64,000 nt of DNA from Roseococcus suduntuyensis (GTDB lineage Bacteria; Pseudomonadota; Alphaproteobacteria; Acetobacterales; Acetobacteraceae): the NCBI RefSeq assembly GCF_014196305.1, contig NZ_JACIDJ010000002.1, positions 62,001-126,000 of the forward strand, given 5' to 3'. This document shows, in pieces, positions 25,630-37,402 of this stretch. The stretch's first letter is position 1; each line of letters begins with the position of its first letter. The notes beneath the pieces were generated by a model. It had not been told where the DNA came from. It did not search any database and saw nothing but the letters and a program-made list of their open reading frames with translations. The position numbers and the translations under genes were made by a program.

Positions 25630-26949
25630 TCAGCCGCGCTCGGACAGCGGCTTGTAGTCGCGCTTGGAGGCCCCCGTGTAGATCTGGCGCGGGCGGCCGA
25701 TGCGCTGCGCGGGGTCCTCCACCAGCTCCTTCCACTGGCTCACCCAGCCCACCGTGCGGGCGACGGCGAAGATCACGGTGAACATGCTGGTCGGGATGTC
25801 CATCGCCTTCAGGATGATGCCGGAATAGAAGTCCACGTTCGGATAGAGCTTGCGCGAAATGAAGTAATCGTCGCTGAGCGCGATGCGCTCCAGCTCGCGC
25901 GCGATCTCCAGCAGCGGCTCGTGCTCGACGCCGAGGGCCGCGAGCACCTCGTCGCAGCTTTCCTTCATGATCTTCGCGCGCGGGTCGAAGTTCTTGTAGA
26001 CCCGGTGGCCGAAGCCCATCAGCTTCACGTTGCTGTTCTTGTCCTTCACGCCCTCGATGAAGGCCGGGATGTTTTTCACATCGCCGATCTCGGCCAGCAT
26101 CTTCAGCACGGCCTCGTTGGCGCCGCCATGGGCGGGGCCCCAGAGGGCCGCAATGCCGGCCGCGATGCAGGCGAAGGGGTTGGCGCCCGTCGAACCCGCG
26201 AGGCGCACCGTGGAGGTGGAGGCATTCTGCTCATGGTCCGCGTGCAGGATCAGGATGCGGTCCATCGCCTTGGCCAGCACGTCGGGAACGTCATATTCCT
26301 CGGCCGGCACGGACTTCAGCATGTGGATGAAGTTGCGCGCATAGCCCTGCGGGCCATTGGCCAGCGCGTTCTTCGGATACACGAAGGGCTGGCCGAGCGA
26401 ATACTTGTAGGCCATGGCCGCGATGGTCGGCACCTTCGCGATCAGGCGGAAGGCCGCGATGCGCCGCTGCTCGGGGTCATTGATGTCGAGGTTGTCGTGG
26501 TAGAAGGCGGCCAGCGCGCCCACCACCCCGCAGAGGATGGCCATGGGATGCGCGTCACGTCGGAAGCCGTTGAAGAAGTTGCGAATCTGCTCATGGACCA
26601 TGGTGTGGTAGGTCACGCCATTGCGGAATTCCTTGAATTCCTTGGCGTTCGGCAGGTCACCATTCATCAGCAGGTAGCAGACCTCGGTGAAGTCGCTCTG
26701 CTCGGCAAGCTGCTCGATCGGGTAGCCGCGGTACATGAGCACCCCGGCATCGCCGTCGATATAGGTGATCTTGCTCTCGCAGCTGGCGGTCTCGCCATAG
26801 CCGGGGTCGAAGGTAAAGATGCCAAGATTGGCATAGAGCTTGCGGATGTCCGCGACATCCGGGCCTTCGGTGCCGGACAGCAGGGGCAGCGTCGTGCTCC
26901 GGTTGGTGCCGTCCAGGGTGATCGTGATGGAGCCGTTGCTGCCGCTCAT
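25630..26949 (-). CDS. gltA: Citrate synthase (type II, GltA)
   Basis: First enzyme of the TCA cycle, 439 aa, the size of the Gram-negative hexameric type II enzyme with its N-terminal beta domain ([23 protein letters not shown] broken here). Active-site His in [13 protein letters not shown] and in [15 protein letters not shown], and Asp in [11 protein letters not shown] are present. ATG 26949 has AGGAAGG at proper spacing; a longer frame beyond it extends into the promoter region and was rejected. Starts a minus-strand transcript continuing to mtnP. Confidence 0.97.
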   Translation of the reverse strand: MSGSNGSITITLDGTNRSTTLPLLSGTEGPDVADIRKLYANLGIFTFDPGYGETASCESKITYIDGDAGVLMYRGYPIEQLAEQSDFTEVCYLLMNGDLPNAKEFKEFRNGVTYHTMVHEQIRNFFNGFRRDAHPMAILCGVVGALAAFYHDNLDINDPEQRRIAAFRLIAKVPTIAAMAYKYSLGQPFVYPKNALANGPQGYARNFIHMLKSVPAEEYDVPDVLAKAMDRILILHADHEQNASTSTVRLAGSTGANPFACIAAGIAALWGPAHGGANEAVLKMLAEIGDVKNIPAFIEGVKDKNSNVKLMGFGHRVYKNFDPRAKIMKESCDEVLAALGVEHEPLLEIARELERIALSDDYFISRKLYPNVDFYSGIILKAMDIPTSMFTVIFAVARTVGWVSQWKELVEDPAQRIGRPRQIYTGASKRDYKPLSERG

Positions 26950-27010
26950 GCTGTTACCTTCCTGAAAACAAGGGGCGCCGGTTCTATCGCCTCGCGCCGT
27001 GTTGCGGCGC

Positions 27011-27038
27011 AGAATAAGCGTTGGGCCGCGCTTGTCCA
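27011..27038 (-). promoter_or_regulatory. Putative sigma70 promoter of gltA
   Basis: On the minus strand TGGACA (27038-27033) and TATTCT (27016-27011) are separated by 16 bases, about 62 bases before the gltA start, in an otherwise GC-rich intergenic region. Confidence 0.45.
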
Positions 27039-27071
27039 TCACCGTAACGTGGAAAGCCCACCACCCGGCGA

Positions 27072-27896
27072 TCAGCCCAAGAGCCAGGCCCGGACTTCTT
27101 CCCAACCAGCCTGATCGGGCGCGCAGATGATCCCGCCGGTGTGGCGCAGGGGGGAATAGGGCGCGCCGTCGAACTGGGCCGAATACCCGCCGGCCTCGGC
27201 ATGGATGAGCACGCCCGCCGCATGGTCCCAGGGAAGCAAGCGGTTATAGACCAGCACATGCGCGCCGCCCGTGTTCACCAGGCGGTATTCGTGGGCCGCG
27301 CAGCGGAAGTTCATGACCGACGCAAAGCCCGCGAGCTTGGGCAGCACCGCCGCCTTCCGGTCGCGCGGCATGAAGCCCCAGGAAATGGCGCCTACCATGC
27401 GCGCGAGCGGCACAGGGGCGGAGACCCGGCAATCATGCAGGTGGCCTTCCTGCCCCTCGACCCAGGCCCCCTCGCCCCGCAGGGCGATCAGCGTGTCGTC
27501 GCCCAGGGGGTCATGGATCCAGGCGGCGATGGTCTCGCCCTGGTAGATCGCGGCCGCCATCACGCCGAAGAGCGGGACGCCCGCGGCGAAGTTGGCCGTG
27601 CCATCCACCGGGTCCACCACGATGCACAGCCGCGCCTCGGCCATGTTGGTGAGCTTGGTGGGGTCGGCGGCCGCGGCCTCCTCGCCCAGGATGACGGCAT
27701 CGGGGAAGAGGCGGCGCAGCCCGGCCTCGATATGGCGTTCGGCCGCCTCATCGGCCTCGGTGACGAGGTCGAGCGGGCCGGACTTGGTCCGCACATCGCC
27801 CGAGGCGAGACGGCGGAAGCGCGGCAGGATCTCGGCGCGCGCGGCGGCCCGCAGAAGCTGCGCCACCTCCCGCGCCGCGGTCGCGGAAATTCTCAT
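27072..27896 (-). CDS. Inositol monophosphatase family protein
   Basis: Mg-dependent, Li-sensitive-type phosphatase of 274 aa. The metal-binding signatures are all present: LGEE near residue 71, [14 protein letters not shown] near residue 95 and [15 protein letters not shown] near residue 223. The family covers inositol-1-phosphatase, histidinol-phosphatase (HisN) and 3'(2'),5'-bisphosphate nucleotidase (CysQ); the short loops do not decide between them. ATG 27896 overlaps the hflX stop by four bases, making it the last gene of the long ntr-hfq-hflX run. A role in PAP turnover would fit a sulfating organism but is unproven. Confidence 0.85.
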   Translation of the reverse strand: MRISATAAREVAQLLRAAARAEILPRFRRLASGDVRTKSGPLDLVTEADEAAERHIEAGLRRLFPDAVILGEEAAAADPTKLTNMAEARLCIVVDPVDGTANFAAGVPLFGVMAAAIYQGETIAAWIHDPLGDDTLIALRGEGAWVEGQEGHLHDCRVSAPVPLARMVGAISWGFMPRDRKAAVLPKLAGFASVMNFRCAAHEYRLVNTGGAHVLVYNRLLPWDHAAGVLIHAEAGGYSAQFDGAPYSPLRHTGGIICAPDQAGWEEVRAWLLG

Positions 27897-29110
27897 GGAA
27901 GCTGCCCGAAACGCGCGCGGTCGGCGGGCGAGAGGCGGACGGTCAGGCGCACCGCGCCCTCTTCCTCCACCCGCTCCAGCACCTCGCCATGGCGGTAGAG
28001 CCAGGCCAGGCGCGCGCCATCAGCGGAGGTCAGGGTCAGCTCAGCCGTGACCATGCCGGCCGACAGCCGCTCGTCCAGCGCGGCGCGGAGCTGGTCGAGC
28101 CCCTCGCCCGTCATGGCCGAGACCGCGAGACCGCCCTCGATGCGCGCGGCCACGGCCTCTGGCCCGCCCAGCAGGTCGGCCTTGTTCAGCACCTCGATGG
28201 TTCGCGCGCGCCAGTCGGTGCCCATGGCCGCGTGCTCGCCGCCGGCCATGCCATCCAGCACGGCATGGACATCGGCGCGCTGGGCCGCGCTGTCGGGGTG
28301 GGCCACGTCGCGCACATGCAGGATGATGTCGGCCGAGGCGACCTCCTCCAGCGTGGCACGGAAGGCCTCGACGAGTTGCGTGGGCAATTCGCTGATGAAG
28401 CCCACCGTGTCGGACAGGATGGCCGGCCGTCCCGAAGGCAGCGTGATCTGCCGCATGGTGGGGTCGAGCGTGGCGAAGAGCTGGTCCTGCGCCATCACCC
28501 CCGCACCGGTCAGCGCATTGAACAGCGTGGACTTGCCGGCATTGGTGTAGCCCACCAGCGCAATGACCGGATAGGGCACGCGCTCACGCGACTTGCGGTG
28601 CAGGCCGCGGGTGCGGCGCACCTGCTCCAGCTCCTTCTTGAGGCGCACGATGCGCTCGCCGATCAGGCGGCGGTCGATTTCGATCTGGCTTTCGCCGGGG
28701 CCGCCCAGGAAGCCGAAGCCACCGCGCTGGCGCTCCAGGTGGGTCCAGGAGCGGACGAGCCGCGTGCGCTGGTATTCCAGATGCGCGAGCTCGACCTGCA
28801 AGCTGCCCTCGCGCGTGCGGGCGCGCTCGCCGAAGATCTCCAGGATCAGGCCGGTGCGGTCGATGACCTTGGCCTTCCAGGCGCGTTCCAGGTTGCGCTG
28901 CTGCACGGGCGTGAGTGCGGCGTCCACGACGACGAGGCCGGCCTCCTGCTCCTCCAGCGCGGCGCGCACCATCTCGACCTGCCCCTCGCCCAGCAGGGTG
29001 GAGGGCCGGCGGGCGCGCAGCGGATGGATCGCCTGGTGGACGATCATCACCCCGATGGAGGCGGCGAGGCCCACGGCCTCCGCAAGGCGCGCCTCCGCCG
29101 CGCGCGGCAT
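27893..29110 (-). CDS. hflX: GTPase HflX
   Basis: Ribosome-associated GTPase that splits stalled or hibernating ribosomes, 405 aa as called. The N-terminal HflX domain has IHPLRARRPSTLLGEG, the linker is coiled coil (GESQIEIDRRLIGERIVRLK, split), and the G domain shows GYTNAGKST (G1), SDTVGFISELP (G3) and LNKADLL (G4). The first in-frame ATG is at 29110, yet homologous-looking sequence (RAAVILPYGR) is readable 10-25 codons upstream, after a GAGGAG at 29201-29206. No ATG, GTG or TTG in frame serves it, so the real start may be a rare codon. Lies 94 bases after hfq. Confidence 0.93.
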   Translation of the reverse strand: MPRAAEARLAEAVGLAASIGVMIVHQAIHPLRARRPSTLLGEGQVEMVRAALEEQEAGLVVVDAALTPVQQRNLERAWKAKVIDRTGLILEIFGERARTREGSLQVELAHLEYQRTRLVRSWTHLERQRGGFGFLGGPGESQIEIDRRLIGERIVRLKKELEQVRRTRGLHRKSRERVPYPVIALVGYTNAGKSTLFNALTGAGVMAQDQLFATLDPTMRQITLPSGRPAILSDTVGFISELPTQLVEAFRATLEEVASADIILHVRDVAHPDSAAQRADVHAVLDGMAGGEHAAMGTDWRARTIEVLNKADLLGGPEAVAARIEGGLAVSAMTGEGLDQLRAALDERLSAGMVTAELTLTSADGARLAWLYRHGEVLERVEEEGAVRLTVRLSPADRARFGQLP

Positions 29111-29204
29111 GGCGCCGGGCGCTGCGAATTCGGTGACGGAGCCGCGTGCCGTGCGGCCATAGGGCAGGATGACGGCGGCGCGGGTGGGTGGCGCCGCGGT
29201 CTCC

Positions 29205-29531
29205 TCACTCGTCGCGGGCAGTGGCGGGCTCCCGGTTCATGGTCAATGTGGTCTCGCGCACGGGCGCGGCGCCGCCGGCCGCTGGCGCGGCCTGCGCGGC
29301 CGCCTGCGGGTCGAACAGCATGATGGGCGCGCCCGGCATCACGGTGCTGATGGCGTGCTTGTAGACCAGTTGCGTGTGCCCGTCCCGGCGCAACAGGACG
29401 GAGAAATTGTCGAACCAGGTGATGATGCCCTGGAGCTTCACGCCGTTCACGAGGAAGACCGTCACCGGCGTCTTGCTCTTCCGCACGTGATTCAGGAACA
29501 CGTCCTGCACGTTCTGGGACTTCTCGGCCAT
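29205..29531 (-). CDS. hfq: RNA chaperone Hfq
   Basis: Sm-like hexameric RNA chaperone pairing small RNAs with mRNAs. The core, residues 1-70, is standard: [21 protein letters not shown] (split), [20 protein letters not shown] (Sm1) and [11 protein letters not shown] (Sm2 with the KH motif). The tail is unusually long for an alphaproteobacterium: about 38 extra residues rich in Ala/Pro with a charged end (108 aa total versus about 80). ATG 29531 has AGGAGG six bases before it. Directly precedes hflX, the conserved pair. Confidence 0.96.
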   Translation of the reverse strand: MAEKSQNVQDVFLNHVRKSKTPVTVFLVNGVKLQGIITWFDNFSVLLRRDGHTQLVYKHAISTVMPGAPIMLFDPQAAAQAAPAAGGAAPVRETTLTMNREPATARDE

Positions 29532-29577
29532 GGTGGCCTCCTTCCTCTTCTTCATGGCGGGCAGGCCCGCTCGTCGC

Positions 29578-30249
29578 TCAACCGGGCTGAGTCTCGCGGG
29601 TTGCGGCGGGCTTGTCCAGGGCTGAGAGATGCACGGCCAGCGCAGCGCCATCCGCAAATGCCATATCTGGGGCACAATGCGTGACGCCGCCGTCATGTGC
29701 CGCATCCCCGAGCAACACCGCGCGGCAGCCCGACGCACGCGCCGCTTCCATGTCGATCGCGGTGTCGCCCACATACCAGATGTCGGGACCTGGCGGCAGG
29801 TCGAGCGCACGCAGCGCCATCAGCAGCGGGGCCGCGCTGGGCTTGTCCGCCACCGCGTCGCCGGCGCCCACAAGCACCTTGAAATGTTGGGCAAGACCGA
29901 GATGCGCGGCCTCCTCGCGCAGCAGCGCGCCCTGCTTGTTGGAGACGACGCCGAGCGGCCAGGATGCGGCCGCTTCCAGCATCACCGCCGTGCCCGGCAG
30001 CGGGCGCACCGCGTCGAGGTGCGTGGCGTGGATCGCGTCGTAGAAGATGCCGCGCGCGCGCTCCCACTCATCCCCGAAATGGATGGGGAAAGAGTCACGC
30101 AGGGATTTGCGGACATTGGCCAGAACCTCCTCGCGCGACCAGGCGGGCTTGCCGAAGGCGGCAAAGGTCGTGTTGAGCGCGTATTGGATCGCGGCCCAGC
30201 CATCCACCAGCGTGTTATCCCAATCGAACAGCAGCGCGCGCGGCCTCAT
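29578..30249 (-). CDS. HAD-superfamily phosphatase, phosphoglycolate-phosphatase-like
   Basis: Haloacid-dehalogenase phosphatase of 223 aa with an alpha-helical cap. Motif I is [13 protein letters not shown] (nucleophile Asp and acid/base Asp), motif II Ser lies in GVVSNKQG, motif III Lys in [11 protein letters not shown] and motif IV is [13 protein letters not shown]. The cap type is C1 and the closest named group is phosphoglycolate phosphatase (Gph). The ATG overlaps the D-amino acid transaminase stop as ATGA, and hfq begins 46 bases downstream. Real substrate unproven. Confidence 0.85.
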   Translation of the reverse strand: MRPRALLFDWDNTLVDGWAAIQYALNTTFAAFGKPAWSREEVLANVRKSLRDSFPIHFGDEWERARGIFYDAIHATHLDAVRPLPGTAVMLEAAASWPLGVVSNKQGALLREEAAHLGLAQHFKVLVGAGDAVADKPSAAPLLMALRALDLPPGPDIWYVGDTAIDMEAARASGCRAVLLGDAAHDGGVTHCAPDMAFADGAALAVHLSALDKPAATRETQPG

Positions 30250-31118
30250 GCCGCATTGCCCGCCTGCTGGTGGACATGGCGCGCGAAGATGTCGAAGAGG
30301 CGCCGCGTCATCGGCCCCGGCGTGCCATCGCCCACCGCCACGCCGTCCACGGCCACGATGGGCTTCACGAAGGAGGTGGCGGAGGTGAGGAACACCTCGC
30401 GTGCCGTGGCCAGCGCGTCGCGGTGGAATTCCTCCAGGCTGTAGGGGATACGCGCCGCCTCCAGCTCCGCGATGAGCGCGCCGCGGGTGCAGCCGGGCAG
30501 GATCACGGAATCGAGGTGGCGGGTCCGCAGCACGCCCTCCGCATCCACGATCCAGATCGTGGTGGCGGCCCCCTCGGTCACCATGCCGGTCACGGGGTCG
30601 TAGAGGATGGCCTCACCCGCGCCCTGCTCGCGCGCCGCCTGGCGGGCCAGGCAATTGGGCAGCAGGTTCACGCTCTTGATGTCGCGCCGCGCCCAGCGCA
30701 GGTCGGGCGTGGTGATGGCCTTGATGGTCCAGCGCGCGATATCGCGCGGATAGGGCGGGATGCGGCGGATGGTGACCACCAGAGCCGGCGGCACCGGCTT
30801 CGTGGGGAAGGCGTGGTCGCGCCGGGCCACGCCCCGCGTCACCTGCATGTAGAGCAGCCCCTCGGTGACGCGGTTGAGGCGCGCCACCTCCACCAGCACC
30901 ATGCGGAGTGCCGCGCGCGGCATCGGCATGGGCAGCGCGATTTCCTTCAGGCTGCGCTCCAGCCGGTCCAGGTGGCGGTCCTCGTCGATGAAGCGGTTGG
31001 CGTGCAGATGCACCACCTCATAGATGCCGTCACCGAACTGGTAGCCGCGGTCCTCAATGTTCACGCTGGCGTTGCGCTGCGGCAGATAGGCGCCGTTCAC
31101 ATAGGCAATCCGGGACAT
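30246..31118 (-). CDS. dat: D-amino-acid transaminase (class IV aminotransferase)
   Basis: PLP enzyme of fold type IV, 290 aa. The N-terminal YVNGAYLPQRNASVNIEDRGYQFGDGIYEV (split), the catalytic Lys in RRDIKSVNLLPN, EGAATTIWIVD and the GCTRGALI phosphate-binding turn agree with D-alanine transaminase; branched-chain enzymes are usually longer. It would make D-glutamate or D-alanine for the wall. Sits between ntrX (30-base gap) and a HAD phosphatase gene, a position where many alphaproteobacteria go straight from ntrX to hfq. Confidence 0.9.
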   Translation of the reverse strand: MSRIAYVNGAYLPQRNASVNIEDRGYQFGDGIYEVVHLHANRFIDEDRHLDRLERSLKEIALPMPMPRAALRMVLVEVARLNRVTEGLLYMQVTRGVARRDHAFPTKPVPPALVVTIRRIPPYPRDIARWTIKAITTPDLRWARRDIKSVNLLPNCLARQAAREQGAGEAILYDPVTGMVTEGAATTIWIVDAEGVLRTRHLDSVILPGCTRGALIAELEAARIPYSLEEFHRDALATAREVFLTSATSFVKPIVAVDGVAVGDGTPGPMTRRLFDIFARHVHQQAGNAA

Positions 31119-31148
31119 GCAGGGCTTTCCGCAAATGAGGCAGGCAGT

Positions 31149-32543
31149 CTAGGCCGTCCCGGCCGCCTTGTCCTCCGCCTGGACGTTCAGGAATTTCAGC
31201 TTGCGGTGCAGCGCGCTGCGCTCCATGCCCACGAAATTGGCGGTGCGGCTGATATTGCCGCCGAAGCGCATCAGCTGCGCTTCGAGGTATTGCCGCTCGA
31301 ACATCTCCCGCGCCTCGCGCAGCGGCAGGGTCATGATCTCGCTGGAACGATCAAGCCGCAGCATGGCCGGCGCCGCGGATACGATCTCGGGCGGCAGGGC
31401 CTCGGCACGGATGGGCGCCTGCGCCTCGCCCGGCGCCATGATGAGCAGCCAGTCGATCAGGTTGCGAAGCTGGCGCACATTGCCCGGCCATTCATAGGTC
31501 TGCAGCGCGGCGATGGTGTCCTCGGCCAGGTCACGTGGTTGCAGGCCGGAGGCTTCCACCGAGCGCGCCACGAAATGACGCGCCAGCACCGGCACGTCCT
31601 CGCGTCGCTCCCGCAACGCGGGCACGCGCAGCGGCACCACGGAGAGGCGATAGAACAGATCCTCGCGGAAGCGGCCCCCCGCGATCTCGGCCTGGAGGTC
31701 GCGGTTGGTGGTGGCGATGACGCGCGCATCCACCTTGATGCGCGTCGCACCGCCCACCCGCTCGAAGCCCTGCTCCTGAAGCGCGCGCACGATCTTGCCC
31801 TGGGTCTCCAGCGGCATGTCCGCCACCTCGTCCAGCAGCAGGGTGCCGCCATGGGCGCGTTCCAGCGTGCCGATGCGGCGCGGGGCCTCGCCCTGGGCCT
31901 CGACGCCGAAAAGCTCCTCCTCGATGCGGGCCGGGTTTAGCGTGGCGCAGTTCAGCGCCACGAAGGGCTCGCCCGCGCGGCGGGAGCGGGCGTGCAGCAT
32001 GCGCGCCGCGACCTCCTTGCCGGAGCCCGCGGGGCCCGTGATCAGCACGCGCGAATTGGTGGGCGCCACCTTGTCGATGGCGCCGCGCAGCTGGGCAATG
32101 TGCGGCGAGACGCCCAGCAGTTCCGTCTCGGGGCCGGCGCGCAGGCGCAGCTCGTTCACCTCGCGGCGCAGCCGGGCGGCCTCCAGCGCGCGCTCGACGA
32201 TCAGCAGCAGGCGGTCGGACTTGAAGGGCTTCTCGATGAAGTCGTAGGCGCCCTGCTGGATGGCCTGCACCGCCGTCTCGATGGTGCCATGGCCCGAGAT
32301 CATCACGCAGGGCACCTGCGGCTCCTCGCGGTGCATCGCCTCCAGGATGCCCAGCCCGTCCAGGCGCGAATTCTGCAGCCAGATGTCCAGGATCACGAGC
32401 GAGGGCTTGCGCGCGCGGAACTGCTGCAAGGCCGTGTCGCTGTTGTGCGCCTGACGCGTGTCATAGCCCTCGTCCGAGAGAATCCCCTCGATCACGGCAC
32501 GGATGTCCGGCTCGTCATCCACGATCAGGATGTCATGCGCCAT
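31149..32543 (-). CDS. ntrX: Response regulator NtrX
   Basis: Nitrogen-related NtrC-family regulator, 464 aa. Receiver domain with phosphoacceptor Asp53 (ILDIWL), AAA+ domain with Walker A GPAGSGKE and Walker B GGTLLLDEV, and a C-terminal Fis-type helix-turn-helix ending ...NISRTANFVGMERSALHRKL. The GAFTGA loop that contacts sigma54 is missing: the region reads ELFGVEAQGEAPRRIGTLE. This is characteristic of alphaproteobacterial NtrX and implies it does not activate sigma54 in the usual way. It overlaps ntrY by 11 bases. Linked to nitrogen and redox control and to envelope functions in relatives. Confidence 0.95.
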   Translation of the reverse strand: MAHDILIVDDEPDIRAVIEGILSDEGYDTRQAHNSDTALQQFRARKPSLVILDIWLQNSRLDGLGILEAMHREEPQVPCVMISGHGTIETAVQAIQQGAYDFIEKPFKSDRLLLIVERALEAARLRREVNELRLRAGPETELLGVSPHIAQLRGAIDKVAPTNSRVLITGPAGSGKEVAARMLHARSRRAGEPFVALNCATLNPARIEEELFGVEAQGEAPRRIGTLERAHGGTLLLDEVADMPLETQGKIVRALQEQGFERVGGATRIKVDARVIATTNRDLQAEIAGGRFREDLFYRLSVVPLRVPALRERREDVPVLARHFVARSVEASGLQPRDLAEDTIAALQTYEWPGNVRQLRNLIDWLLIMAPGEAQAPIRAEALPPEIVSAAPAMLRLDRSSEIMTLPLREAREMFERQYLEAQLMRFGGNISRTANFVGMERSALHRKLKFLNVQAEDKAAGTA

Positions 32544-34829
32544 GGCCGCGCTCCATCACCACATCCCCGCCTGCCTCGGCCCCACGGACCTCCGCAGGGC
32601 TGCTTTCGGCCGGCCGGAGCGGCAGCAACAGCTCCGCCCGCGCACCGCGCCCGGTCGCCGCATCCCCCAGCAGGAGGCGGCCGCCGTGGTCCTCCATGAT
32701 CTTCTTCACGATGGCAAGACCAAGGCCGGTGCCCTTGGGCTTGTGGGTGACGTAGGGTTCCGTCAGGCGCTCGCGCTCCTCGCCTTCGGGCAGGCCGAGG
32801 CCGTCATCCTCGACACGGATCGCGACCATGCCCGCCCCACCGGATGCAGGCGCGAGGCTGACCCGGATATGGCCGAGCGGCATGGAACGGGAGGGCGTGG
32901 CGGGCGCCTCCTCATCCGCCGGCGCCTCCGCCTGGGCGCGCAGGCGGATGGAATCGGCCGCGTTCTGGAGCAGGTTGGCCAGGGCCTGCTGGATCAACCG
33001 CCGGTCGCAGGCCACATGCACGGGCATGCCGGGCGAGGACCATTCATAGGCAATTTCCGGGCTTCCGGTTCGTGGCAGCACCAGCGCCTCCTCCACGATG
33101 CGCGACAATTCCTCCTCACGAATCACAGGCTGGGGCATGCGGGCGAAGGCGCTGAACTCGTCCACCATGCGGCCGATGTCGCCCACCTGGCGCACGATGG
33201 TGTCGGTGCAGGCGGTGAAGGTCTCGGGGTCGTTCGTGATCTGCTTGAGGTAGCGGCGCTTGAGGCGCTCGGCGCTGAGCTGGATGGGCGTCAGCGGGTT
33301 CTTGATCTCGTGCGCGATGCGCCGCGCCACATCGGCCCAGGCCGCCTGGCGCTGGGCGGTCAGCAGGGCGGAGATGTCGTCGAAGGTGACGACGAAGCCC
33401 TGCCCCTCCATCTCGGGCGAGAGGCGGGCCAGCAGGGTCCGGCGCTCCGAGGGGGAACCCAGCTTGATTTCCGCCGTGCGCCCGGCGGGGCCGGCCAGCA
33501 AGGGCGCGAACTCCGGCACCACCTCGGCCAGGCGTCTTCCGATCTCGCGCTCCAGGTCGAGGCCCAGCAGCTTGCTGGCGCCGCGATTGGGCAGGTTGAT
33601 GCTGAGATCGGCGTCGAGGCCGATCACGCCCGCAGAAACGCCGCCCAGCACGGCCTCGGTGAAGCTCTGCCGGTCGGCGATCTGGCGGTAGGCCTCCATC
33701 AGCTCGCTGCGCTGGGCGGCGAGCTGGTTGGTCATGCGGTTGAAGGCGCGCGACAGGCTGCCGACCTCGTCATCCGCATCGCCCTCCTCCACGCGCACGG
33801 ACAAGTCGCCCGCCCGCACCCGCTCGGCCGCGGTGATGAGGCGCGAGATGGGCCGCGCCAGCTGGTTGGCCAGCACAAGGCCGATCAGCACCGCCGCCAG
33901 CAGCACCAGCAACGCACCGGCGGCGAAGATCATGATGAAGGTGATCTGCAGGCCGTCGCGGTTTCGGTCCAGCGCCTGGTAGGCGGTGACGGCGGCCTCG
34001 GTGCGGCTGATATGCTCCAACACCGTGCCATCGAGCGGCCGGCCGATCATCATCATGAGGCCGGTCTGCGGCGCCAGCGCGAGAACCGCGCGCACCCGCC
34101 CCTCCTCCTCGCCCGCGACCACCGCCACCTCGCCATTGCGGGCGATGTCGATGGCCCAGCCGGGCGGTGGCGCCAGCATGAAGGCGGAGGTGACGCCGGC
34201 ATGGGCGACGATGCGCCCCAGCAGCGGTTCGAAGATCACCGCCTCGGTCAGGCCGCGCTGACTGGCCTGCCCGCCCAGCACGCGCGCGAAGGCGAGGTTC
34301 TGGTCGGGCAGCAGGACCACCGCGCGGTTGAGGTCGTTCACCATGGCCAGCGCATCCGCGCGGATGGCGTTCTGGTGCTCCTGGAGATAGGCGCGCGAGG
34401 CGATGAGCGAGGCTTCCAGCGCCGTCCGCACACGGTCGTTGAACCAGGCCTGGATGCCCAGGTTGAAGAAGGTGACCGAGAAGCCGGCCACCAGCATGGC
34501 CGGCACGACCGCCACCACCGAGAACAGCAGCACGAGCCGCGTGTGCAGCCGCGACCCGGCCGAGCCGCGCCGGCGCTCGGCCCAGACGCGCACGAGCCGC
34601 CCCGCCAGCGAGGCCAGCAGCAGCAGCACGACCGCGGTGTTGCCCAGGAAGATGGCCGCGAGCTGCCCTGGGCTGGTCGGCCCGAAGGGCGAGCCGTCGG
34701 AGAGCACGACGAAGGTCGCGATCCCCATCACCAGCGCGGCCAGCGCCAGACCCAGCGTCACGCCGCGCCCCAGCAGCATGTCGGCCAGCCGCCGCAGCAG
34801 GGGCACGCGGGGGCGGGCCGCCACGGCCA

Positions 34830-34830
<1 letters not shown>
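32533..34830 (-). CDS. ntrY: Sensor histidine kinase NtrY
   Basis: Membrane-bound histidine kinase of 765 aa partnering NtrX. It has four N-terminal hydrophobic segments (about residues 23-110), a periplasmic/cache-like region, a HAMP at about 325-375 (LARPISRLITAAERVRAGDLSV split), a PAS domain (about 385-490), the H box RRIAHEIKNPLTPIQLSAERL (split; His phosphoacceptor) and a GHKL ATPase with NLLQNAADSI and GTGLGLAIVKKIM. Start and stop touch the ntrC end and ntrX start. HAMP plus PAS layout is normal for the family; NtrY PAS can bind haem in relatives, but that is not shown here. Confidence 0.95.
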
Positions 34831-36268
<1,438 letters not shown>

Positions 36269-36272
<4 letters not shown>

Positions 36273-37402
36273 TCATCGGTCTCGGTCATGTCCTCGCCGG
36301 GCGGCGGCGCGGGAAGGGAAAGGCGGAAGGTGGTGCGGCCGGGGCGGCTGTCGCACTCGATCAGCCCCCCCTGGTTGGCGACGAGCTTGGCGACGATGGC
36401 GAGCCCCAGCCCCTGCCCGCCCCGCTTGGTGGTGACGAAGGGTTCGAACAGGGTGGCGCGCAGGGGCTCCGGAATGCCCGGGCCATTGTCGCGCACGGTG
36501 ACGGTCAGCGGGAGGTGAACACGCTCGTTGGAGCCGGGCACGGCGATGCGAACGCCATGGTGGTAGGCGGTGCCGAGCTGGATCTCGCCCTCGCGCGGGT
36601 CCACCGCCTCGGCCGCGTTCTTCACCAGGTTCAGCATGATCTGGATGAGCTGGTCGCGGTCGCCCCAGACGGGCGGCAGCGAGGGGTCGTACTCCTCGGC
36701 GATCCGCAGGTGGCAGGCGAAGCCCGATTGCGCCACGCGGCGCACATGGTCCAGCACGGAATGGATGTTCACGGGGCGCGGCGTGATGGGCCGGTCGGAG
36801 AACATCTCCATCCGGTCCACCAGGGTGCGGATGCGGTCCGCCTCCTCCTGGATGAGGATGCAGAGGTCCCGATCGCCCTGCGACGCGCCCTGTTCCAGCA
36901 GCTGGGCCGCACCGCGGATGCCGGAGAGCGGGTTCTTCACCTCATGCGCAAGCATCGCCGCCATGGCGGTGGCGCCGCGCGCCGCCCCCAGGAAATGCAG
37001 CTGCCGGTCGAGCATGGCGGCCGTCGAGCCATCCTGCAGCATCAGCACCACGCCGCCGGGCATGTCCGGCATGGGCGCGCCATAGGCCGAGACGCCGGAA
37101 CGGTGCAGGCGCGGGCTTTCCAGCGTCAGGTCGTGGTCGGCCACCGGGCTGTCCGTGCGGCGCACCTGGTGCAGCAACGCGAAGAGGCGGTTGTCGGGCG
37201 GCAGCAGATCGCCCAGCGGCAGGCTCGCCAGCGTGACCTGGGAGTGCTGGAAGAACAGCTCGGCCGCCGGGTTGGCGAAGCGGAAATTGTCTTCCCCGTC
37301 CAGGACCACGGCGGGCATGGGCAAGGCGGAGAGGATGTTCACCGCTTCGGGCATGTCGCTGCCAGGGCGCGTGCGTGGCATGGCCAGTTGCCGCCTGCTC
37401 AT
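36269..37402 (-). CDS. ntrB: Nitrogen sensor kinase NtrB (GlnL)
   Basis: Soluble histidine kinase/phosphatase of 377 aa controlling NtrC under PII. PAS domain at about residues 20-130 ([22 protein letters not shown] split), H box [24 protein letters not shown] (split) and the ATPase lobe with [20 protein letters not shown] and [16 protein letters not shown] 37402 overlaps the dusB stop as ATGA; an inner ATG at codon 17 is an alternative. The dusB-ntrB-ntrC order is conserved in alphaproteobacteria. Confidence 0.95.
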
